Positions 48,644-57,128 of a stretch of 64,000 nt of DNA are shown one piece after another (positions within the stretch are counted from its first letter, which is position 1; every line of letters begins with the position of its first letter). Under the pieces are notes generated by a model that saw only the letters and a program-made list of their open reading frames with translations, was not told where the DNA came from and did not search any database. A program made the position numbers and the translations under genes. This DNA is from a virus: the IMG/VR virus record IMGVR_UViG_3300046492_000366, positions 1-64,000 of that record. One strand, given 5' to 3'.

Positions 48644-50320
48644 ATGCCCATCACTTACGGAAGCGTGTGCAGCGGCATCGAAGCCGCGACACAGGCTTGG
48701 CACCCGCTGGGCATGCGCGCCGCTTGGTTCGCCGAGATCGAAGCGTTCCCCAGCGCGGTGCTGGCCCACCACTACCCGAACACGCCGAACCTCGGCGACA
48801 TGACAAAACTCGGGGCCCAGGTGCTGGCCGGCAAGATCGCCGCACCGGACGTCCTCGTCGGCGGAACACCATGCCAAGCCTTCAGCGTGGCCGGGATGCG
48901 CGAAGGACTCACCGACCCGCGCGGCGCCCTCACCATCAAATACGTGGAGCTCGCAGATGCAGTTGACTATGTTCGCGCCGGCCAGCGAAAGCCCGCCTGC
49001 GTTATCGTCTGGGAAAACGTCCCCGGTGTCCTCAGCGACAAAGGCAACGCCTTCGGATGCTTTCTTGGCGCGCTTGCTGGGGAAGACTGCGAACTGCAGC
49101 CTTCAGGGAAGAAATGGCCGGACGCTGGTTGTGTGTATGGACCCAAAAGAACAATCGCGTGGAGGATCCTGGACGCCCAATATTTCGGCCTGGCCCAACG
49201 ACGCCGCCGTGTGTTCGTTGTCGCAAGTGCTCGAGACGGATTCGATCCCTCCGAGGTACTTTTTGAGCGAGAAGGCGTGCGCCGGGATACTGCGCCGCGC
49301 CGAGGCGAGGGGCAAGACGTTACCGGATCAGCTCCTTTCGGCCCTGCGCTCCAGTGCGGATGCGGATACACCTTCGACGAGTCATTAGGGCAATACGGTT
49401 GCCCGAGCTGCGAAGGCGACGAAGGGCCGGCGGTTGGCGTGTTCTGCGGTGTGCCGGCGTTCGGCGGCCACAGCCTTGGCGGATCTGTCGAACGGTCAGC
49501 AACGCTCACCGCGAAGGACACCCGGCTCGACATGGAAAGCGAGACGTTCTTCGTGGCGCCAACCCTCGCCGGCGGCGCACGTAAGTCTGGGGGCTACTCG
49601 CTCGCCGATATCCCGAACACCGCGCCAGCACTGCGCGCTCAAGCACAGAGCAGTCACCGAGCTGACTCCGAAGCATTCATCGTGGCCGGCACACTCAATG
49701 CCAACGGCAAGGCGGCCGGCAGCGCAACTCAGCAAGACGCAGAATCCGGGCTGCTGGTTGTGCATGGCACGCAAGACCCGGATGTGCGCTTCGAGCGGGC
49801 CCATACCTTGGGCCGTAACAACGGGATGGAAAACGCCGTACTCGCCTTCTCCTGCAAGGATCACGGCGCAGACGTTGGCGATGTCGCGCCAACACTGCGC
49901 GCAATGAACCACTCCGGAAGCCATGCCAATGCCGGCGGCCAAGTCGCTGTGTGCATCACTGGCGATGTTACTCATACGCTGAAAGCCGACGGCTTCGACG
50001 GCAGCGAAGACGGTACCGGGCGAGGCCGGCCGATCGTCGCGGCGCTTTCTCCTACCCTCAGGTCCGGAAACATGCGCAACAACAGCAATCCAGTCACTGA
50101 GGCTGAAATGCTCGTTGGTGGCTCGAAGGTTCGACGCCTAATCCCGCGTGAGTGCGAACGCCTTCAAGGAATGATCGACAACTACACGCTGATCCCATGG
50201 CGCGGCAAGCCCGCCAGCGAATGTCCTGACGGGCCGCGCTACAAGGCGATCGGCAACAGCAAGGCCGTACCATGTGTTCGCTGGATCGGGCGGCGGATAC
50301 TGCGGCAGATTCAGCCGTAA
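48644..50320 (+). CDS. DNA cytosine-5 methyltransferase with large repeat-bearing insert
   Basis: 558 residues, longer than typical phage C5 enzymes (330-450). Motif I G-S-V-C-S-G-I-E (6-13), motif IV G-T-P-C-Q-A-F-S (catalytic Cys77), motif VI E-N-V-P-G (124-128), motif VIII Q-R-R-R-R-V-F (185-191), and C-terminal R-E-C-E-R-L-Q-G and Y-K-A-I-G-N-S (533-539). Between VIII and IX lies about 300 residues with a zinc-like C-G-C ... C-P-S-C (238-256) and about seven degenerate units such as A-P-T-L-A-G-G, G-T-L-N-A-N-G, S-P-T-L-R-S-G. Probably shields phage DNA from host restriction. Confidence 0.9.
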   Translation: MPITYGSVCSGIEAATQAWHPLGMRAAWFAEIEAFPSAVLAHHYPNTPNLGDMTKLGAQVLAGKIAAPDVLVGGTPCQAFSVAGMREGLTDPRGALTIKYVELADAVDYVRAGQRKPACVIVWENVPGVLSDKGNAFGCFLGALAGEDCELQPSGKKWPDAGCVYGPKRTIAWRILDAQYFGLAQRRRRVFVVASARDGFDPSEVLFEREGVRRDTAPRRGEGQDVTGSAPFGPALQCGCGYTFDESLGQYGCPSCEGDEGPAVGVFCGVPAFGGHSLGGSVERSATLTAKDTRLDMESETFFVAPTLAGGARKSGGYSLADIPNTAPALRAQAQSSHRADSEAFIVAGTLNANGKAAGSATQQDAESGLLVVHGTQDPDVRFERAHTLGRNNGMENAVLAFSCKDHGADVGDVAPTLRAMNHSGSHANAGGQVAVCITGDVTHTLKADGFDGSEDGTGRGRPIVAALSPTLRSGNMRNNSNPVTEAEMLVGGSKVRRLIPRECERLQGMIDNYTLIPWRGKPASECPDGPRYKAIGNSKAVPCVRWIGRRILRQIQP

Positions 50321-50544
50321 ATGGCTGTTGATGTCGTGATTTTTGGAACTGGGTCAGTAACTCGATTCACAGCCAGCCACTGTCGTGTCTTCTGCACATC
50401 GAACTTCTGGCCTTTGTTTTTCATCGTCACGAACAAAGTGTCAGCAACGCGATAACGCCCACAGCCATCCGCGCAGTTTCTTTCGTGGAAGTCGCCAATA
50501 GGCTGAACAGTTTCGGCATCCGCACCGCAAATTAAGCAAGTCAT
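50311..50544 (-). CDS. Small zinc-ribbon-like protein
   Basis: 77 residues from the ATG at 50544 (AAGGAGG 6 bases upstream). The N-terminus C-L-I-C-G-A-D and C-A-D-G-C-G-R-Y about 20 residues on give four Cys in CxxC-like pairs. Converges on the C5 methyltransferase with a 10-bp overlap. Opposite to the operon. Unknown function. Confidence 0.65.
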   Translation of the reverse strand: MTCLICGADAETVQPIGDFHERNCADGCGRYRVADTLFVTMKNKGQKFDVQKTRQWLAVNRVTDPVPKITTSTAIYG

Positions 50545-50633
50545 TTTGCATCCTCCTTGTGAATGACCATTCAACTGTAGCTGATCCCTCATCACTCTCC
50601 ACCGCCCGGGCATGCCCCGGCATAGGACGCCCC

Positions 50634-51281
50634 ATGCCCACAGAAAACAAAACGGCCGAGCCGCTGAAGGTTGAGCGCTCGACTGTGACGAAGCTAGTCA
50701 TCACCGGCGCGCCGCGACTCGACCCGATCACCGTGTTCCTCGAGGACTTCGGTCGCCGCGACTGCCCTACTGAATCCGACCCGAGCTATCAAACCGCCCA
50801 GGGCAAGATCACGATCAACTGCTGGGACAACAGCTGGAACGCGTACTGGGGCGGCATGGGCCCGCGCACCGTCGCAGAGTTTGTCGCCGACTGCGACTGG
50901 CATTACATCCTCAACTGCCTGGATCGCGGGATCAGCCCCACAGTTTTCAGCGGTAACGCCCTTCACGCTCTGGCCAAGAAGTGCATCGTTCAGCGCCGCC
51001 GGCAACAGACAGGGCGCCATGAGTGGGAGCTGGGCGAGCTGAGTAAAGACGAAGCCCGAAAGCTTTGGCGCGACATCGACGAGCTGCGCGGCATAGAGAG
51101 CGCTAACGAGTGCTGGCATCAAAGCAGGTTACTGACAGAACTGTTCGGTGATGAATGGCATTACCCGCTCGACGGCAAGGCGGTCGAAGAGAACCACAAA
51201 TTCACGTACCTGCGCCGCGTTGTTGAAGCGGTGCAGCAGGCGCTGCGCCAAGAACTAATCATCAACAAGGAGGCTGTATGA
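50634..51281 (+). CDS. Hypothetical early protein
   Basis: 215 residues from the ATG at 50634 (AGGA ahead; 50559 is also open). Aromatic-rich middle with C-W-D-N-S-W-N-A-Y-W-G-G-M-G, which recalls small phage proteins of the DUF/early class, and a helical C-terminus. Coupled to the next gene by ATGA overlap. Function unknown. Confidence 0.65.
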   Translation: MPTENKTAEPLKVERSTVTKLVITGAPRLDPITVFLEDFGRRDCPTESDPSYQTAQGKITINCWDNSWNAYWGGMGPRTVAEFVADCDWHYILNCLDRGISPTVFSGNALHALAKKCIVQRRRQQTGRHEWELGELSKDEARKLWRDIDELRGIESANECWHQSRLLTELFGDEWHYPLDGKAVEENHKFTYLRRVVEAVQQALRQELIINKEAV

Positions 51282-51619
51282 CACACACCAATGAAGCACT
51301 GGCACGCAAAGTCGAACAACTCGAAGCATTCCGCGCCGAGGTTCAGGCGATCTGCGAAAGCGGAAAGCACCGGACGATGCATACCCAATCGCAGATGTGC
51401 GGGTTTCTGGATGGGATTCGGTTCAAGGCGATGAAGGCGCAGATTGATCGTCACGACGAGGCTGGCAATGCCGCCGTTCTCGCACTGGAGGCCAGGGCGC
51501 GCGCCATCTACGAAGGCTGGTCTGCGCAAACCGGTTTTGTGCTCTGGGTAGAGGGTGGCAACTCTGCCATGCAGGACGAAGCTCGGGCGCAGGCTCGGCG
51601 GGCGATGGAGCCTGCATGA
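51278..51619 (+). CDS. Hypothetical early protein
   Basis: 113 residues, helical; N-terminal coiled-coil-like start (E-A-L-A-R-K-V-E-Q-L-E). 4-bp overlaps on both sides. Not recognised. Confidence 0.6.
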   Translation: MTHTNEALARKVEQLEAFRAEVQAICESGKHRTMHTQSQMCGFLDGIRFKAMKAQIDRHDEAGNAAVLALEARARAIYEGWSAQTGFVLWVEGGNSAMQDEARAQARRAMEPA

Positions 51620-51972
51620 TGACCAACATACAACAGTCGAAAGACGATCTGGATGCTGTGCTGCACTGGCGTAACAAGCATGCGATCGCGATCAAAGAGC
51701 GTGACGCCCTGCAGCAGCGCCTGATCGCAGCGGATCAGCGGATTGATGAGCTGACCGCGCAGCAGGCCGAAAGCCGGATGATCACTCTGTCGGGCTGCGA
51801 GTTCAGCGAACACGACCTTCTCCATACAGCCGTCTGCATGGTGACCGGCACCAGCCGGCGCGGCACGCAGCGCTGGGTAGCGATGAAGTACGCTTTCTGT
51901 TGCGGATCTGGCGTTGCGCACGCGCTCTGCCGGCGGTTCGGGTTCGACCCCGACGAAACGGTGAAGCCGTGA
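51616..51972 (+). CDS. Hypothetical early protein
   Basis: 118 residues, coiled coil (about 20-52) followed by a small Cys-rich domain (Cys at about 62, 75, 95, 96, 104). Coupled on both sides. Not recognised. Confidence 0.6.
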   Translation: MMTNIQQSKDDLDAVLHWRNKHAIAIKERDALQQRLIAADQRIDELTAQQAESRMITLSGCEFSEHDLLHTAVCMVTGTSRRGTQRWVAMKYAFCCGSGVAHALCRRFGFDPDETVKP

Positions 51973-52148
51973 AGCGCTTCATCCGCCGCAAGTTCGAAGC
52001 CTGGCTGATCCTGCTGGCAGCGAAGATCCTGATGGGCCGCAACGTTCATCGATCCCCGGTCGTTTCCCGCCGAGACAACAACGACATGTGGGCCATGGCC
52101 GAAAAGCTCGAAGCGATCGCCAAGCGCATCAGCAAAAAATACCCGTAA
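51969..52148 (+). CDS. Small basic protein with hydrophobic helix
   Basis: 59 residues from GTG at 51969, overlapping the previous stop as GTGA. A basic start (K-R-F-I-R-R-K), a hydrophobic helix (W-L-I-L-L-A-A-K-I-L) and a basic tail. Could be a peripheral membrane peptide. Unknown function. Confidence 0.5.
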   Translation: MKRFIRRKFEAWLILLAAKILMGRNVHRSPVVSRRDNNDMWAMAEKLEAIAKRISKKYP

Positions 52149-52195
52149 CTCCCTCCCCCTTCAAAGTCAGCCGCTATAGCGGCAAGGACGAAGTC

Positions 52196-52618
52196 ATGTC
52201 TGAAGAAAAGAAACAAACAGGGCCGGACCACTTTCGCTACGTCGACCACATCGGCCCGGAAGGCGTAACTATTGTCTGCCGAAAATACGTTGTGATCCGA
52301 GAAAGCGAGCACTGCTACTGGATCGTTCCTGAAGGCTCGGAAGGCTGGGCTCGGGGGAGGCAGACGGCTACAGGCAAGACCTTCAAGGATGCAAAGCGGG
52401 TATCGAAGGATTCGTGGCGGCGATTCGCGTACCCAAATAGAGAAAAAGCGCTCTCCTCCTACAAAGCGCGCAAGCGGCACTAGCTTGGGCACGCTGAACT
52501 CGCCCTTGAGCGTGCGAAAACTGCTCTTGCCGACATCAAGGACATTGAGGCGATCAACGACGAGCATCTGTGCTCGGGTGGCGACTACATCAAACAGCTC
52601 AACTGGACGGACTGCTGA
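52196..52618 (+). pseudogene. Early gene interrupted by an in-frame amber codon
   Basis: The ATG at 52196 (AAGGA ahead) opens a 95-residue frame ending in K-A-R-K-R-H and a TAG at 52481-52483. The same frame then continues for 44 clean codons (L-G-H-A-E-L-A-L-E-R-A-K ...) to a TGA at 52616-52618 that overlaps the next ATG as ATGA. The coupling and the helix across the stop show that the ancestral gene was 140 residues, with TAG probably replacing CAG (Gln). Truncated product or readthrough; function unknown. Confidence 0.7.
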
Positions 52619-53349
52619 TGACTATTTCACTCCAACCGAAAGAACGGCCGATCCTGTTCTCGGCGCCGATGGTGCGTGCCATTCTGGATGGCCGGAAGAC
52701 AGTCACGCGGCGGCCGGTCAAGGGTGGGCAGATTCCCACTGAAGACACCACAATTGCTGCCGGCGAGCGTCATCGCTGGATGGCCACTGCTCAGCGCCAC
52801 CCGCGCTACGGTTTCGGCGTGTTCGGAGCAACCGAAGCGGAGTGCGCCAAGGAGCTGGAAGAATTCGCGCCTTGCCCATACGGGCGTCGCGGCGAACGAC
52901 TGTGGGTGCGCGAGGCATGGGCAGCTGATGCCCAGGTCGATGCAGTGGCACCGCGAGATCTGAGCCAAGGCGAACCGATCTGGTACCCAGCAGATGGGGC
53001 CGTCAGGCAAACCGGATGCGCAATGCTCACGACAGGGAAAGGCCGTCCAAGCATCCACATGCCGCGCTGGGCCAGCCGCATCCTGCTGGAGATCACCGAC
53101 GTCCGCGTCGAGCGGTTGCAGGGCATCAGCGAGGGCCAAGCCCAAGCAGAAGGAATAGTCGGAGTGGCGTTTCGCCCGGATGACGGCTGGCCAATCTGCA
53201 CAGGTTATATGGTCGGGCCTGATGACGGCAAAGCAGGGCTCGAAACCACAGCAGCCAAAGCCTTTGCAGGTTTGTGGAAATCAACCGGCGGCGACTGGGA
53301 CGCCAACCCATGGGTCTGGGTCGTCGAGTTCAAAAGGGTGACGCCATGA
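52618..53349 (+). CDS. ASCH/PUA-like phage protein ('morphogenetic protein')
   Basis: 243 residues from the ATG at 52618. K-E-R-P-I-L-F-S-A-P-M-V-R-A-I-L-D-G-R-K-T near the N-terminus, G-x-x-L-W-V-R-E-A-W (about 93) and the C-terminal N-P-W-V-W-V-V-E-F match a phage family with an ASCH/PUA-like RNA- or nucleotide-binding fold. Overlaps the genes on both sides by 2-4 bp. Biochemical role unknown. Confidence 0.82.
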   Translation: MTISLQPKERPILFSAPMVRAILDGRKTVTRRPVKGGQIPTEDTTIAAGERHRWMATAQRHPRYGFGVFGATEAECAKELEEFAPCPYGRRGERLWVREAWAADAQVDAVAPRDLSQGEPIWYPADGAVRQTGCAMLTTGKGRPSIHMPRWASRILLEITDVRVERLQGISEGQAQAEGIVGVAFRPDDGWPICTGYMVGPDDGKAGLETTAAKAFAGLWKSTGGDWDANPWVWVVEFKRVTP

Positions 53350-53402
53350 TCTTCGCCCCGCTCTACATGGCCTACCTCATCTACAAGGGGCCGTGGCGAT
53401 GA
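53346..53402 (+). CDS. 18-residue hydrophobic micro-ORF
   Basis: Reads M-I-F-A-P-L-Y-M-A-Y-L-I-Y-K-G-P-W-R. Its ATG overlaps the previous stop and its TGA overlaps the next ATG, both as ATGA, so ribosomes would be handed through it. It could be a short membrane peptide or only a translational bridge. Confidence 0.45.
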   Translation: MIFAPLYMAYLIYKGPWR

Positions 53403-53734
53403 ACGAACAAAACACCAAAGAGTTTTATTCTCCTGAGCAGGCCTCTCAGCATGCCGCCGACTGGTGCAAGCGCAACCCAGCATGGCGCCGGATCTGTGAT
53501 ATCCCCGATTCCGATGCCCTTTATAAAACCTACGATGAGATTCCGAGACGCGAACGGGCCTACTGGGACGAGAACGGCGGCGAAGAATGTTGGCGAGAGG
53601 TTGGGATCGCGAAGTGTAAGGTCGCTACCGGTTTCATCTCTGGAAAAGGCGAGTTTTTCGATCATGTGCTCAAAGTGCCCCTGCATCACAACCTGATGAT
53701 GGTGTTTCGTGTAGGCAGGCGCTGGAAACCATGA
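53399..53734 (+). CDS. Hypothetical early protein
   Basis: 111 residues from the ATG at 53399. Aromatic, charged, with repeated W-x-R/C-x-x-N patterns in the first half; overlaps the DUF2591-like gene by 4 bp. Not recognised. Confidence 0.65.
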   Translation: MNEQNTKEFYSPEQASQHAADWCKRNPAWRRICDIPDSDALYKTYDEIPRRERAYWDENGGEECWREVGIAKCKVATGFISGKGEFFDHVLKVPLHHNLMMVFRVGRRWKP

Positions 53735-54048
53735 GCAGCATGGTCAGCGTCCGCACCGAGGAACTGGCCGGCCCGGCGCTGGACTGGGCAATCAACGCGA
53801 TCGAGGGTGACCAGCGGCCCGCCGCCGGCCAGCTTGATCTCTTCGCCCTGCCCGACGCCGAGCAGCTGATCACGAAGTACGGCGTCTGGGTCGATGTTGG
53901 CCACCGGCATTCTTGGCTGGCAGACCTTACCAACGATCCGTTCAACCGGGTCACCGGCGCATCCCGGACCATCGCAGTGTTCCGCGCCGTGATCTTTGCC
54001 ACGCGCGGCGCCACGGTCAAAGTCCCCGCCGAACTCATCCAGCAGTAA
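53731..54048 (+). CDS. DUF2591-like phage protein
   Basis: 105 residues. V-R-T-E-E-L-A-G-P-A-L-D-W-A-I-N (about 6-21) and the C-terminal half with R-A-V-I-F-A-T-R-G-A match DUF2591, small phage proteins encoded in early regions. Coupled to the gene before. Function unknown. Confidence 0.75.
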   Translation: MSSMVSVRTEELAGPALDWAINAIEGDQRPAAGQLDLFALPDAEQLITKYGVWVDVGHRHSWLADLTNDPFNRVTGASRTIAVFRAVIFATRGATVKVPAELIQQ

Positions 54049-54098
54049 CCCTCCCACAACTCAACAGCCTGCCGGTGTACGGCGGGCGAGGAATCCGT

Positions 54099-54698
54099 AT
54101 GTCCGAAATTGAACGAGTCATCGAAGCCATGATGGAGCCAGCGCCCGCGGCCACCGAGGTCATCACGCTCGACCGAAACATTGTCGAGCGAGCGTTGACC
54201 TTGATGGAGAGCCACCCAGATGTCGCACAGGGCGGGCCTTCGCTTTGCAATGAAGTCTCCGTGTTTCGCCAAGCCTTGGCCGAACCCACCGTAAAACTCT
54301 GGGCGATCCACAGCGTTGGCCCTGGCGAAGAGTACCCGTGCCTAAACAAAGAAGACGCCGAGCGGCGCGCCAAGGAGTTGCGCGATCTCGGTGAGCGTAT
54401 GAAGCAGGAGCGCATCGCGCGCGGTGAAAGCGTTGAGCTTTGGAATGACTGGGTGACGAACGTTATCCCTTCCCCGTGGGAGCCGGCCGAGCATTTCGAA
54501 ATCATGGCTGAGGAATGGACGGATCACGCCGAGCAGCTTCACGAAGAGGTGATCAAGCTGACCGAAGAAAAAGGAAACCTGCGTAAGGCCCTCGCGGGAA
54601 TGCTTTTCGCCTTCGACGACGGCGTCGGCCTCGACTGGTCCGCTGATCTGCTCGATTACGCGCGAAAGCTGTGCCCTGCCGAAGAATTTAAACCCTGA
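54099..54698 (+). CDS. Hypothetical early protein
   Basis: 199 residues from the ATG at 54099 (GAGGAA ahead). Acidic and helical with a coiled coil (about 140-165) and a C-terminal F-D-D-G-V-G-L-D-W segment. Not recognised. A 46-bp gap precedes the DUF4224 gene. Confidence 0.65.
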   Translation: MSEIERVIEAMMEPAPAATEVITLDRNIVERALTLMESHPDVAQGGPSLCNEVSVFRQALAEPTVKLWAIHSVGPGEEYPCLNKEDAERRAKELRDLGERMKQERIARGESVELWNDWVTNVIPSPWEPAEHFEIMAEEWTDHAEQLHEEVIKLTEEKGNLRKALAGMLFAFDDGVGLDWSADLLDYARKLCPAEEFKP

Positions 54699-54744
54699 AC
54701 CATCACCACCTTCTGCCGCCACGCGCGGCACGGAGCAATATCTT

Positions 54745-54987
54745 ATGGAAACCGAAATCCTCTCTGACGAGGAGCTTGCCGAACTTACCGGCTACAAGGC
54801 CCGGGCCTACCAGCGGCGCTGGCTGGTTGATCGCCAATGGGTGTTCGTCGAAAGCCGAGGCAAGCGTCCACTTGTGGGTCGGATGTACGCCCGTATGAAG
54901 CTGGGCATGATCAGCCCCACGATTGCCGACCCAAACCCACCGCCTGCCGCACCGGTATGGACGCCCGACTTCTCGCGAGTGAACTGA
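54745..54987 (+). CDS. DUF4224 protein upstream of integrase
   Basis: 80 residues. L-S-D-E-E-L-A-E-L-T-G-Y-K (6-18) followed by R-R-W-L is the DUF4224 hallmark. These small proteins usually precede phage integrases, and an excisionase or directionality role has been proposed for that position. It ends 1 bp before the integrase start. Confidence 0.88.
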   Translation: METEILSDEELAELTGYKARAYQRRWLVDRQWVFVESRGKRPLVGRMYARMKLGMISPTIADPNPPPAAPVWTPDFSRVN

Positions 54988-54988
54988 T

Positions 54989-56038
54989 ATGCGCCCCCGC
55001 AAGGCCGAAACTCGAAATTTGCCTCCCCGGATGTATCAGTGGACCAGGACACGTAAGAGCGGAAAGGTCTGGATCTCCTACTACTATCTGGATCTCACCG
55101 GTAAGGCCATCCCGTTGGGCAAAGACTTGGACCTGGCAAGAGCCAAATGGGCAGAGCTTGAGGCGAAGGAAAAGCCGCTCGATTTGCGCACCATGAAGGG
55201 CATCTTTGACCGATATATACGCGATATCGTATCGAAGAAAGCGGCGCGGACGCAGAAGGACAATTTGGCGGAGATCAAGCAGCTTCGGCCGATGTTCGAC
55301 AGCGCTCCTATCGACTCAATTACCCCAGCAACTATCGCGGGTTACCGCGACGCGCGAACCGCCAAGGTTCGGGCGAATCGAGAGATTGCCACCCTCTCTC
55401 ACGTTTTCAATATTGCTCGGGAGTGGGGGCTGACAACCAAAGAAAATCCTTGCCAAGGCGTGCGCAAAAACAAGGAAACGCCGAGGGACTATTACGCAAA
55501 TGATGTGATTTGGGATGCTGTTTACATGAAGGCAGCTCAAGAGCTGAAAGACGCGATGGACTTGGCCTATCTGACCGGGCAAAGGCCGGCAGATGTCCTG
55601 GTCATGAGGAAGGACGATGTCGAGGGAAATTACTTGGGTGTGCAGCAGAACAAGACACACAAAAAGCTGCGTATCCAGATGACTGACGGTGATCAACCGA
55701 ACAGCCTGGGCCTGTTAATCGGGAAGATGGCCGAGCGCAATGCTCAGCACATTTGCAGCTATTTGATCGTGAGTGCACGCGGCAAGCGGATGACGGCGAA
55801 GATGCTTCGCGATCGGTGGGACGACGCCAGAGAAAGGGCCAAGAAAGAAGCTGAAGAAAAAGGCGACGTTCAGCTGGCGGAGAAAATCGGAGGCTTCCAA
55901 TTCAGAGACATCAGGCCGAAGGCGGCGTCGGAAATCCTCGACATTGGTGATGCAAGCCTGCTGTTGGGGCACACCAAAGGGGACATCACCGAGCGCGTCT
56001 ATCGACGAATCGGCGCCATTGCAAAGCCCTCGAAATAG
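54989..56038 (+). CDS. int: Phage integrase (tyrosine recombinase)
   Basis: 349 residues. An N-terminal arm-binding domain (about 1-60), a SAM-like core-binding domain (65-160) and a catalytic domain (165-349). Catalytic residues are Arg199 (T-G-Q-R-P), Lys222 (Q-N-K-T), Arg309 (F-R-D-I-R-P), His328 (L-G-H-T) and Tyr338 (E-R-V-Y). The usual first His is replaced by Arg306, as in many DUF4224-linked integrases. It lies 123 bp from attR, with a CGTTACAAAA arm motif between (56048), and inserts the phage into tRNA-Ser. Confidence 0.95.
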   Translation: MRPRKAETRNLPPRMYQWTRTRKSGKVWISYYYLDLTGKAIPLGKDLDLARAKWAELEAKEKPLDLRTMKGIFDRYIRDIVSKKAARTQKDNLAEIKQLRPMFDSAPIDSITPATIAGYRDARTAKVRANREIATLSHVFNIAREWGLTTKENPCQGVRKNKETPRDYYANDVIWDAVYMKAAQELKDAMDLAYLTGQRPADVLVMRKDDVEGNYLGVQQNKTHKKLRIQMTDGDQPNSLGLLIGKMAERNAQHICSYLIVSARGKRMTAKMLRDRWDDARERAKKEAEEKGDVQLAEKIGGFQFRDIRPKAASEILDIGDASLLLGHTKGDITERVYRRIGAIAKPSK

Positions 56039-56047
56039 CCCGAAAAC

Positions 56048-56057
56048 CGTTACAAAA
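56048..56057 (+). repeat. Single arm-type motif on the attR side
   Basis: CGTTACAAAA, identical to the first ten bases of the repeats at 199-237. It falls in the 123-bp gap between the integrase stop and attR, which otherwise shows no gene. Confidence 0.5.
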
Positions 56058-56161
56058 TTCAAACCTAGCCCCTTGTAGAATGCGGGCTGTAGAGGTGTCG
56101 AAAAATAAAAGTATCGTAACGGAAATTGGCTACAAACCCCGGTTTCATTGGCTTTGAATAT

Positions 56162-56222
56162 CGGTCTTGAAAACCGTCGACTGTAACAGGTCCATGAGTT
56201 CGAATCCCATCGCCTCCGCCAT
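56162..56222. other. attR core
   Basis: Exact 61-bp copy of 60-120. The 5' part of the tRNA is missing here, so the true tRNA-Ser is the left copy and this is the phage-chromosome right junction. Confidence 0.95.
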
Positions 56223-56231
56223 CTTATGTAC

Positions 56232-56261
56232 GACAAAGCCCTGATTATTCAGGGCTTTGTC
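56232..56261 (+). terminator. Hairpin after attR (copy of 131-160)
   Basis: The same 13-bp stem and 4-base loop found after the intact tRNA, showing that similarity between the two junctions extends beyond the att core. Confidence 0.55.
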
Positions 56262-56412
56262 GTTTCTGGCGTCCTGAAAAATTTCTGCCGTGCCAGATGC
56301 GTTCCATAACTTTTGTGGATGCGCTCCATGACTCGCCTTGTTTTCCCCCTTCTATGGCGTCCTGCCGAACGTAAAACACTCTTCATGTAACACGGTGCTA
56401 GGAGTCTTTTTC

Positions 56413-56516
56413 TTGGAGTGCTCGCATATGGGATATACCGACGGCAATATGATCCGTCAGCACTACGGGACGTAGATCAATCAGGACGGACCCGGCGTGG
56501 TGGGCATGCTGCAAAG
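56413..56516 (+). pseudogene. Integrase 3'-end remnant (right copy)
   Basis: The frame reads H-M-G-Y-T-D-G-N-M-I-R-Q-H-Y-G-T, then a TAG where the left copy has Trp, then further homologous codons. Nucleotides 56355-56515 align with 254-413 along their whole length with one 1-nt gap. No catalytic core upstream. Decayed end of an integrase from another element. Confidence 0.6.
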
Positions 56517-56680
56517 TAGGTATTCTGCAGAGCGCTGTAGTCACAGATCTTGCCGGACATGAAAAATCTGATGCCCTTCACATCATGGCACTTTTGATAA
56601 TCGTCATAGGTGATCGTGTTGCCACTGGTGATCTGGGAGTCATAGGCGATCACGCCATCTTTATAGGCAATGGGCGTCAT
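56477..56680 (-). pseudogene. 5' fragment of a phage Ntn-hydrolase-like (proteasome-type) gene
   Basis: From the ATG at 56680 the frame begins M-T-P-I-A-Y-K-D-G-V-I-A-Y-D and continues T-Y-D-D-Y-Q-K-C ... F-F-M-S-G, resembling phage proteins of the Ntn-hydrolase/proteasome-like family. It ends after about 50 residues and runs into the integrase remnant, so it is truncated. Debris of a second prophage. Confidence 0.5.
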
Positions 56681-56843
56681 GCGCGGCCGCGCTAGGATTT
56701 TTGGTGTTCGAGTAAGTGCAAAGAGTTGAGCTGAACGGAAAGCGGGAATATCGGATTCTGAGATCGAATCCACCCTTTAGGCTTTCCCTATGCGCAATTT
56801 TCTCCGTGCAATCGTGTTTTTTACTCTCCTGCTGCTACCAGCC

Positions 56844-56996
56844 TCAACCCACCATGATGTTGGTCTGCACCTGTGCGTGCCCGTGCGGCAAGGAAACGAC
56901 CAGGCAGTGGGGCAAGCCGGCAGACTTGGCAGCGTCGACGGCCTTTGCGATCGTGGTATCCAGTTCGATCAGTACTTTGTTGATGTCTTGACTCAA
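56844..56996 (-). CDS. Small helical protein, possibly decayed
   Basis: 50 residues from a TTG at 56996: S-Q-D-I-N-K-V-L-I-E-L-D then A-A-K-S-A-G-L-P and H-G-H-A-Q-V-Q-T. It resembles small conserved Pseudomonas proteins with a G-[LI]-P-x-x-x-[LV] ... H-G-H motif. No ribosome site is seen and the start is not ATG, so it may be a relic. Confidence 0.4.
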   Translation of the reverse strand: MSQDINKVLIELDTTIAKAVDAAKSAGLPHCLVVSLPHGHAQVQTNIMVG

Positions 56997-57128
56997 TGGC
57001 AGTGCGTGGCGAAGGCGCGTTACGTTGGTCACGCTTCCCTCCAATCGGCGAGTTGGCTTTTTTGGGAAAATGCAGTACGCGAGTCGGGTATCATCGGCGC
57101 TCCTAGAATTTTCGAGAACGCAACGCTC

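Noticed and set aside
56790-57128. N-terminal extension of the exported protein 57129-57494
   Set aside because: The in-frame upstream part has no start signal and would bury the clear signal peptide at 57129.
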